DNA from: Nocardioides alkalitolerans DSM 16699
GTDB lineage: Bacteria > Actinomycetota > Actinomycetes > Propionibacteriales > Nocardioidaceae
Direction of reading: 5' to 3'
Length of the DNA: 64,000 bases
Assembly: GCF_000426525.1 (NCBI RefSeq)
Contig: NZ_KE384533.1
Location: forward strand, 248,001 to 312,000
A program made the position numbers and the translations under genes. Positions 27,818 to 34,255 of this stretch are shown here, piece after piece; the stretch's first letter is position 1; every line of letters begins with the position of its first letter. Under the pieces are notes generated by a model. That model was given only the letters and a program-made list of their open reading frames with translations. It was not told the DNA's origin and did not search any database.

Positions 27818-28498
27818 ATGGACACGCGACGGATCACGGTGACGGCACGGGCCCACGCGCCCGTGGGGCAGGCGTCCCTCGAGGACGACCTGCTGGCCGG
27901 GCGTGACCCCCACCTGCTCCTGAGGGCGGTCTGGGCGGCGGGGCACTGGCTCCGCTCGCACCACGGCGACACCGTCCGGCCGCCGGCGGCGCCCTGGGCG
28001 CCGTACCGCTGGCGCACCGACATCGGCCTCCCCGCCGCCCACCGGCACTCCCTGGTGCAGTGGTCGGACATCCTGGCCGCGGACGACGGCCGGGCCGTGC
28101 CGCTCGTGGGCCCGCTGGGCCTCGACCGGCTCCACCTCCTCGACGACGACACGCTCCTCGTCGCGCCGGGGCCCGGGGAACCCCCGCCCGTCGGGCATCC
28201 GGCCGTCGACCTCGGCGGCGTGCTCGGCGACCTCCAGTGGCTGCGCCGGAGCACCGACCACGGGCGCGCCGACGACGGCCGGCGCGGCCTGCGGGTGCCC
28301 GAGCGGCTCGCCGCGGCCCTCCTCACCAGCTACGGCGGGCTGCCCGTCGACCGCACGGTCGACGGGCTCGCCCTCGCCCGCGCGAGCGCGCTCCGCGTCT
28401 GCGACCGCGTGGCCCGGGGCGCCGTACCGGTCGACGGTGTCGACGACGTCGCCCTCGTGCGCGCGCTGGTCGAGCGCGCCTGGCGCCACGCCGGCTGA
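27818..28498 (+). CDS. Unknown protein, phosphotransferase-like C-terminus
   Basis: The 226-residue protein has no clear family. The second half (HPAVDLGGVLGDLQWLRR, then RVPERLAAALLTSYGG and an ending of ARASALRVCDRVAR) looks like the C-terminal helical lobe of aminoglycoside or choline phosphotransferases. The N-terminal nucleotide lobe and the catalytic HGD...D motifs are not seen. It lies between the two-component system and the lantibiotic precursors, on the same strand, about 120 bp after the regulator. A role in the lantibiotic system (immunity or control) is possible but only inferred from position. Confidence 0.6.
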   Translation: MDTRRITVTARAHAPVGQASLEDDLLAGRDPHLLLRAVWAAGHWLRSHHGDTVRPPAAPWAPYRWRTDIGLPAAHRHSLVQWSDILAADDGRAVPLVGPLGLDRLHLLDDDTLLVAPGPGEPPPVGHPAVDLGGVLGDLQWLRRSTDHGRADDGRRGLRVPERLAAALLTSYGGLPVDRTVDGLALARASALRVCDRVARGAVPVDGVDDVALVRALVERAWRHAG

Positions 28499-28717
28499 CT
28501 CCTCCCCCGTACGGCGGAGGCCGCAGCCCCTGTCCTCCCCCATCGGTAGAGAGAAATGCTTTCCCGCATTCATCCGCACGGCCGATGTGACCCCATTCAC
28601 GGGTCGGCAGAGTAGTGCTCACCAAGACGAACTCCGAAAAGCGGAACGGGGAAAGCCGAGATATTCGGACCTCTTCGATCGGCACTATCGGACCGACATG
28701 CGTGGAGGGAGGGAAAC
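28499..28717 (+). promoter_or_regulatory. AT-richer leader and promoter region of the lantibiotic operon
   Basis: This 219-bp gap ahead of the first precursor gene is clearly AT-richer than its flanks (for example 28551-28580 and 28621-28690). An 11-mer, CACGGCCGATG, occurs at about 28576 and also just after the regulator gene at about 27709. The heptamer TCGGACC is repeated at 28665 and 28688. No -35/-10 pair can be picked with confidence, but the precursor promoter must be here. The precursor ribosome site is GGAGGGAGGG. Confidence 0.5.
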
Positions 28718-28876
28718 ATGAAGAACATCGAGTGGATCGAGGAGATCGACGAGCAGTCGTTCGACAACGAGGTCTTCGGGGCCTGCACGACCAACACGTT
28801 CTCGCTGAGCGACGCCTACGGCAACACCGGCGGTTGGTGCACGTTGTCGCAGGAGTGCATGAGCTGGTGCCCCTGA
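28718..28876 (+). CDS. lanA1: Two-component lantibiotic alpha-peptide precursor (lacticin 3147 A1-like)
   Basis: A 52-residue precursor. The leader (residues 1-22) ends FDNEVFGA. The 30-residue core begins CTTNTFSLSD and ends GGWCTLSQECMSWCP. Core and leader match the lacticin 3147 alpha peptide as I recall it: the same CxTNTFSLSD start, G-N-x-G-x-W-C-T-L spacing, E-C-M and W-C end. About 21 of 30 core positions are identical. The CTLSQEC ring is the lipid II-binding motif of mersacidin-type peptides. Four Cys at core 1, 19, 25 and 29 allow the A1 ring pattern. Ser7, converted to D-Ala in lacticin, is kept. The core has no Lys or Arg. The ribosome site is very strong. Confidence 0.93.
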   Translation: MKNIEWIEEIDEQSFDNEVFGACTTNTFSLSDAYGNTGGWCTLSQECMSWCP

Positions 28877-28941
28877 GCACCGGTCTCGCACACCGGCGGA
28901 CGACATCACCCCTGCACCACCACCCAGAGAGGAACACCGTC

Positions 28942-29106
28942 ATGAGCAAGAACCTGGAGCTCGGTCGCTACACCGACGACGAGCTCGTCGAGATCACGGA
29001 GGGAGACGCCCACGGTGGGGGAACCCCCACGATCGTGATCAGCGTCGTCTCGGCCTACGTCTCGACCAACACCTGCCCCACCACGTCCTGCACGGACGAG
29101 TGCTGA
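28942..29106 (+). CDS. lanA2: Two-component lantibiotic beta-peptide precursor (lacticin 3147 A2-like)
   Basis: A 54-residue precursor. The leader (1-26) has the ELVEI helix and the double-glycine end EGDAHGG. The 28-residue core starts GTPTIVISVVSAYVSTNTC and ends PTTSCTDEC. This parallels the lacticin 3147 beta peptide, including SAYxSTNTCPTTxCTxxC and the two Ser (core 8 and 11) that become D-Ala in lacticin. Three Cys (core 19, 24, 28) give the usual C-terminal ring trio. Lacticin's Lys and Arg near the end are Ser and Asp/Glu here, so the peptide is acidic. It follows A1 by 65 bp and precedes a large hairpin. Confidence 0.93.
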   Translation: MSKNLELGRYTDDELVEITEGDAHGGGTPTIVISVVSAYVSTNTCPTTSCTDEC

Positions 29107-29131
29107 GGCTCGGCTCGAACTGATCGGCGAT

Positions 29132-29169
29132 GCCGGCCGGTGTGGTGGGCCCCCACCACACCGGCCGGC
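29132..29169 (+). terminator. Attenuator-like stem-loop between precursors and LanM1
   Basis: A perfect 18-bp inverted repeat (29132-29149 with 29152-29169) around CC, in the 89-bp gap between lanA2 and the first LanM gene. It would fold with a slightly opened loop. No T tract follows, so partial read-through or 3'-end protection is likely, giving far more precursor mRNA than enzyme mRNA. Lacticin 3147 and other lantibiotic operons have a stem-loop at the same place. Confidence 0.75.
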
Positions 29170-29195
29170 TCCAATTTCACGAAGAGGGACATCCC

Positions 29196-32135
29196 ATGAC
29201 CGCCATGCTGTACCCGGAACTGACCTCGAGCGAGGTCCACGAGATCATCGAGCCGCTCGCCGAGCTCGCGCTGGAGCTCCCCGCACACCACGTGCTGGAC
29301 CGGATCGGCAGCGCCGAGGTGCCCCTCTCGGAATTCGGCGCCGGCGCCGAGTCCTACACGTTCGGACGCGTCTGCGAATACGTCTCCGCTCGCGTGTGGG
29401 ACGAATTATGGGAATCCGATCTCGACGTGCACGTCGCCGACGTCGACGCATTCCGCGCGGATATCGAGGTCATTCTCGTCCGCGATTTCTTCGGCCTGGC
29501 GGTGCGTCCGCTGGCCGCCATGCTCGAGCCCCGCGAGGGAGCCGACTCCCGCGTGCTCTACCAGGAGTTCTGCCGCGACCTGCTCGGCTCGTCGCTGCGC
29601 GACCTCGCGACCGCCCACCCCCTCACCTGGGGCCGGGCCGGCCTGCGCCTGGAGCGGCGCATGGCCGCGGCCGTGGAGACCGTCCGCCGCCTCGTCGCGG
29701 ACGCCGCCGACCTGGAGCACGAGCTGGGCCTGGCCCCCGGCCGGATCGCCACGCTCGGCCTCGCGGGCGACACCCACGCCGGTGGCCGCTCCGTCTCGGT
29801 CGTCGGCTACGACCACGGCGGACGCGTCGTCTACAAGCCGCGTCCGGTCGACGCGGAGGCGGCGTACGCCGACCTCGCCCGCCACTGGAACGAGCGTGCC
29901 GGCACCCGCCTCGGCTCCGTCCGGGTGCTCGCCCGCGACGGCTACGGCTACGCCGAGTTCGCCACGGTCGACCCCGACGTCGAGCCCGACCTGACGGCGA
30001 TCGGCGAGCTCGCCGCCGTGCTCTACTCCCTCAACGCCCGCGACATGCACTTCGAGAACATCCTCGCCACCCGCGAGGGGCCGGTGCCGGTCGACCTGGA
30101 GACGCTCCTCCACCCCCAGCGCCACAAGGCCCGCGGCCTGGTCGAGACCGACCTCAGCGCCTACCGCAAGATGGACACGTCCGTCTTCGCCATGGGCGTG
30201 CTGCCGATGATCATGGCCCGCGCGGACCGCGACGGCTACGTCGACGTCGGGTTCATGGGCGGCGGCGAGGCCCGCGGCTCCGGCCCGTTCAAGCGGTTCA
30301 GCGTCGAGCACCCCTTCCGCGCCGAGGTGCGGGTGCGGTGGGACCGGAGCGTCGCCCCCGAGCCGCAGCGCCGCGAGGAGCTGCCGGAGGCGGCGCACGC
30401 CCGCACCCGCGCCGCCATCACCGAGATGGTCGACGGGTTCACCCGGTCGTACCAGCAGATCGCCGACGACCGCGAGGCCTTCTTCGCCGCGGTGGTCGAG
30501 CGCTTCGGCACCGCCCGCCTGCGCTACGTGCACAACGCGACGGTCCAGTACGAGCAGGCCCTGCGCACCCTCACGGGCGCCCAGGCCGGGGCCGAGATGG
30601 AGCTCGCGGCCAGCCTCCTCAAGCGCATCGCGATCGCCAGCCGCGGCGCCGACCACCGTCTGGTCGCTTCCGAGTGCGAGCAGATGTGGACGACCGACGT
30701 CCCCTACTTCCTGGTGCGCGCCGACGAGCAGCACCTGACCGAGGCGCACGACGACACGCCCGTCGCCGACCTCGGGCGCAGCCCGCTCACCCAGCTGCGG
30801 GCGAAGATCGACCGCCTCGGCGAGCGCGACCTCGCCCAGCAGGTGAACCTGATCCGCATCGCGCTCAGCGCGAAGCTGCCCGACCCGCACGGGATGTACG
30901 ACTCCGCGGAGGTCTTCGGCCGGGCCCCGGCCCGCCGTACCGAGCGCGGCGCCCTGCGCGACGCCGCCGTCCGGCTCGCGACCTCCATCGCGGACGAGAA
31001 GGTGGAGGACCGCTACCCGCACCTCCCCCACACCTGGATCGGGCCGGTCGCCTCGTCCGACAGCGAGCGCCCGTGGCCGCCCGGCGTCCTCGGCTACGAC
31101 CTCTACACCGGCCGCACCGGGCCCGCCCTCGCGCTCGTCGCGGCGGGGGCCGCCCTCGGCGACGACGCCCTCGTGCGGGCCGGCCGCGCCGTGTTCGACC
31201 CGGTCGCCCAGATCATCGCCGCCGACTCCTACGAGTCCCGCAGCCTGGCCGCGGCCGGCGTCGGCGCCTACAACGGGTTCGCCGGTGCGACGTGGGGCCT
31301 CTGGCAGGCCGGGCGTCTCACCGGGGACGCCGCCCTCCAGGACGCCGCGGGCGCCGCCCACGGCCTGCTGCCCCACGGCGAGGTCGCGGACGGGTGGTTC
31401 GACATCGTCTCCGGCGGCGTCGGCCGCTGGCTGGTGCTCGGCGACGGCTCCGGGCCGGCCGGCCCCGCGCCCCAGCTCGTGGCCGCGCTCGACCACGCCC
31501 TCGCCTCGGACCTCCCCGGGCGCCTCGAGGCGTCGGGGTTCGCCCACGGCGTCTCCGGCCTCCTGTTCTTCGCCGCCCGCGCCCACGCCGTGACCGGCCT
31601 GCCGGCCGCCCGCGCCCTGGTGGAGCGCTCCCACGCGCAGCTGCTCGCCGGGTTCGGCGCCACCGGCTTCCCGCTCCGCACGAACCGCCGCGGCGTCGAG
31701 AACCACACCGACAGCTGGTGCAACGGCAGCGCGGGCACGATCGTCGCCCTCGCGGAGGCCGTGCGGGCCGGGGTGCTGCCCGACGACGCGCTCGACGCCC
31801 CGCTCGAGGGCCTGCGCGCCAGCCGCGTGGCCACCTCGCTCACGCTGTGCCACGGCGCGCTCGGGCTCCACGACGCGCTCGCCCAGGTGGGTGGCACCGC
31901 GGCCGCCACCGCGGAGGAGCTGCGGCTCGACCTCGAGGGCCTCGTGACCCCGGCACTCGTCGACGAGCGCCTGGCCGACCAGATGATCCGCTACAACCAG
32001 GGCCCCGGCCTCATGACCGGACGCTCGGGCGTGCTGTGGCACCTCGTCGACCGCCTGGAGCCGGGCCTGCTGCCCTCGCCCCTCGCGTTCGCGTCCGGGA
32101 TCCAGACCGGGATCCAGACCGGGATCCAGCGATGA
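29196..32135 (+). CDS. lanM1: Class II lanthipeptide synthetase LanM1
   Basis: A 979-residue bifunctional synthetase. The N-terminal dehydratase has LAGDTHAGGRSV, VVYKPRP (Lys214), ARDMHFENIL (Asp283, His285, Asn288) and VPVDLETLL (Asp300). The C-terminal LanC-like cyclase has the zinc ligands Cys842 (WCNGS), Cys885-His886 (CHGA) and the catalytic His784 (FAHGVSG). By gene order, as in lacticin 3147, it probably modifies the alpha peptide. The first 100 codons are AT-richer than the rest and include a TTA leucine codon (Leu71, 29406-29408). It ends in a GIQT triplet repeat. GAAGAGGG is the ribosome site; ATGA overlap with LanT. Confidence 0.95.
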   Translation: MTAMLYPELTSSEVHEIIEPLAELALELPAHHVLDRIGSAEVPLSEFGAGAESYTFGRVCEYVSARVWDELWESDLDVHVADVDAFRADIEVILVRDFFGLAVRPLAAMLEPREGADSRVLYQEFCRDLLGSSLRDLATAHPLTWGRAGLRLERRMAAAVETVRRLVADAADLEHELGLAPGRIATLGLAGDTHAGGRSVSVVGYDHGGRVVYKPRPVDAEAAYADLARHWNERAGTRLGSVRVLARDGYGYAEFATVDPDVEPDLTAIGELAAVLYSLNARDMHFENILATREGPVPVDLETLLHPQRHKARGLVETDLSAYRKMDTSVFAMGVLPMIMARADRDGYVDVGFMGGGEARGSGPFKRFSVEHPFRAEVRVRWDRSVAPEPQRREELPEAAHARTRAAITEMVDGFTRSYQQIADDREAFFAAVVERFGTARLRYVHNATVQYEQALRTLTGAQAGAEMELAASLLKRIAIASRGADHRLVASECEQMWTTDVPYFLVRADEQHLTEAHDDTPVADLGRSPLTQLRAKIDRLGERDLAQQVNLIRIALSAKLPDPHGMYDSAEVFGRAPARRTERGALRDAAVRLATSIADEKVEDRYPHLPHTWIGPVASSDSERPWPPGVLGYDLYTGRTGPALALVAAGAALGDDALVRAGRAVFDPVAQIIAADSYESRSLAAAGVGAYNGFAGATWGLWQAGRLTGDAALQDAAGAAHGLLPHGEVADGWFDIVSGGVGRWLVLGDGSGPAGPAPQLVAALDHALASDLPGRLEASGFAHGVSGLLFFAARAHAVTGLPAARALVERSHAQLLAGFGATGFPLRTNRRGVENHTDSWCNGSAGTIVALAEAVRAGVLPDDALDAPLEGLRASRVATSLTLCHGALGLHDALAQVGGTAAATAEELRLDLEGLVTPALVDERLADQMIRYNQGPGLMTGRSGVLWHLVDRLEPGLLPSPLAFASGIQTGIQTGIQR
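32097..32129 (+). repeat. 12-bp tandem repeat in the 3' end of lanM1
   Basis: GGGATCCAGACC occurs at 32097-32108 and 32109-32120, then a partial copy 32121-32129. It encodes the terminal Gly-Ile-Gln-Thr repeats of LanM1. It is probably a replication-slippage expansion that does not affect the cyclase domain. Confidence 0.85.
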
Positions 32136-34246
32136 GCCGGGTGCCGACCACGCTCCAGGTCACGCAGACGGAGTGCGGTCTCGCGGTCGCCCGCTCGGCC
32201 CTCGCCCACCACGGGCGGGACCTCTCGGTCACCCAGCTGCGCGAGGTCGTGGAGCCCGGACGCGACGGTCTGGGCATGCGTCAGATCAAGGCGCTCCTCG
32301 AGCAGCAGGGGATGGACTGCACGATGGTGCGGGTCCGCCACGTCGACGGGCTCCAGGCCCTGCCCGCGCCGTTCATCGCCCACTGGAAGGGCTTCCACTT
32401 CGTCGTCGTCGAGTCCGTCGGCCGACGCGGCGCGGTGATCATGGACCCGATGGTCGGGCGCGTCCACGTCTCCGCCGAGGAGCTGGCCGAGAACTTCACC
32501 GAGTACGCGCTCACGCTGACGCCCGGCGAGGACTTCGAGCGGCACCGCCGCCCGGTCGCCTCGGCCTGGCGCGGCAAGCCGCTCGTCCCCGAGGCCTCCA
32601 CGGGCGGGTTCGTGCTGCTCGGCGTGATGAGCCTCCTGGCCTTCGCGTTCACCTTCGCCATCCCGGTCACGACCCAGAAGCTGGTCGACCGCATCGCCGG
32701 CCCCGACTTCGGGCTCGGCGCCGCCCTCGGCGTGGTGGGCATCCTGGCGCTGGGCTACTCCGCCGTGCAGGTCGTGCGGGCGTACGCCGCGACCCACCTG
32801 GTGCGACGGGTGAGCTGGCAGCTGCTCGACAAGGCCTTCTCCCACATGCTCAAGCTGCCGCTGCGCTACTTCATGGTGCGGCCGCCGGGCGAGCTCATGT
32901 ACCGCCTCAACAGCCTCAACCAGGTGCGCGACATCATCGCGACCCGGCTGATGCAGGGCGCGATCGACCTGCTGACCTCGCTGGTGCTGGTCGCCTACGT
33001 CTTCTGGGTCTCCGTGCCGCTCGGCCTGGTCGTGCTCAGCTGCTACGTCTTCATCGTCGCCCTGCTCGCCGCCAGCAAGAAGCTGATCCGCTCCGCCACC
33101 GACGACGAGGTCCACCACGCCGCCAAGGTCCAGAGCATCCAGCTCGACGCCACCGTCTCGGTCGCGAACCTGAAGATCGGCGGCTACTCCGACTCCTTCC
33201 TCGACGAGTGGCGCACGAGCTACCGCAAGATGCTCGACGCGATGACCCGGCGCATGCGGATCCAGCAGGCCTGGGTCGGCTCCCCGGTCGGCACCATCCA
33301 GGCCCTCGGCCCGCTCACCGTGATGCTGATCAGCCTCACCTGGGTGCAGTCGGGCACGGTCACGCTCGGCGAGGCCGTCTCGGTCCAGGGCGTCGCCGCC
33401 CTCGTCTTCGGCCTGGGCATGGCGGTCTACCAGGCCGTCATGGAGGTCTCCGTCGCCTCGCGCTACCTCGAGCGCTCGGAGGACATCTACGACTACGCCG
33501 AGGAGGAGGACACCGGCACGCGCCGCGACCTCGCCGCCGGCAGCCTGGTGCTCGACAAGGTCGGCTACAAGTACACCGACCACGCCGAGGACGTGCTCCG
33601 CGAGGTCTCCCTCGACATCGCCCCCGGCGCCAAGGTGGCCCTCGTCGGCGAGTCCGGCTCGGGCAAGACCACGCTCGGCAAGGTGCTCTGCAGCCTCTAC
33701 GCCCCGACGTCGGGCTCCGTCACGTACGGCGGGGTGCCCCGCGACGACTACTCGCTCGCGGCGCTCCGCTCGCACATCGGCTACATCCCGCAGGAGGGCT
33801 ACCTCCACAACAAGACGATCGTGGAGAACCTGGTGCTCGGCACCGACCTCGACGAGGCCTCGGCCATCGACGCGGCCCGCGCCCTGCCCTTCCTGGGCTT
33901 CATCGACGACCTGCCGATGGGCTACCACACGGTGGTGTCCGAGATGGGCACGAACTTCTCCGGCGGCCAGCGGCAGCGCGTCGCGATCGCGAAGGCGCTG
34001 CTGCGCCGCCCGCGGATCCTCGTGCTCGACGAGGCGACGTCGGCGCTCGACAACGAGAACCAGCGCCTCGTGCACGAGCAGATCGCCGGCATGAGCTGCA
34101 CGCAGATCGTGATCGCCCACCGGCTCTCGACGGTGGTCGACGCCGACCAGATCATCCTGCTCGAGAACGGGCAGGTCACCGAGGTCGGCACCCACCTGGA
34201 CCTGACCGCCAGGGACGGCGCCTACGCGCGCATGTTCCTCAGCTGA
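32132..34246 (+). CDS. lanT: LanT: ABC exporter with C39 leader peptidase
   Basis: A 704-residue peptidase-containing ABC transporter. The N-terminal C39 cysteine protease has Cys15 (QTECGLA), His89 (GFHFVV) and Asp105 (MDP). A six-span membrane domain (about 160-440) follows, then an ATPase with Walker A GESGSGKTTLGK, signature FSGGQRQRVAIAK and Walker B LVLDEATSALD. It would cut the leaders after GG or GA and export the mature peptides. As it is the only such exporter here, it should serve both precursors and perhaps the third. Starts inside the lanM1 stop (ATGA). Confidence 0.96.
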   Translation: MSRVPTTLQVTQTECGLAVARSALAHHGRDLSVTQLREVVEPGRDGLGMRQIKALLEQQGMDCTMVRVRHVDGLQALPAPFIAHWKGFHFVVVESVGRRGAVIMDPMVGRVHVSAEELAENFTEYALTLTPGEDFERHRRPVASAWRGKPLVPEASTGGFVLLGVMSLLAFAFTFAIPVTTQKLVDRIAGPDFGLGAALGVVGILALGYSAVQVVRAYAATHLVRRVSWQLLDKAFSHMLKLPLRYFMVRPPGELMYRLNSLNQVRDIIATRLMQGAIDLLTSLVLVAYVFWVSVPLGLVVLSCYVFIVALLAASKKLIRSATDDEVHHAAKVQSIQLDATVSVANLKIGGYSDSFLDEWRTSYRKMLDAMTRRMRIQQAWVGSPVGTIQALGPLTVMLISLTWVQSGTVTLGEAVSVQGVAALVFGLGMAVYQAVMEVSVASRYLERSEDIYDYAEEEDTGTRRDLAAGSLVLDKVGYKYTDHAEDVLREVSLDIAPGAKVALVGESGSGKTTLGKVLCSLYAPTSGSVTYGGVPRDDYSLAALRSHIGYIPQEGYLHNKTIVENLVLGTDLDEASAIDAARALPFLGFIDDLPMGYHTVVSEMGTNFSGGQRQRVAIAKALLRRPRILVLDEATSALDNENQRLVHEQIAGMSCTQIVIAHRLSTVVDADQIILLENGQVTEVGTHLDLTARDGAYARMFLS

Positions 34247-34255
34247 GGAGTGACC

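Noticed and set aside
29396..32131. In-frame extension of LanT upstream through lanM1
   Set aside because: LanT has a proper start at 32132 with the C39 Cys at residue 15; the extension is the wrong frame of lanM1.
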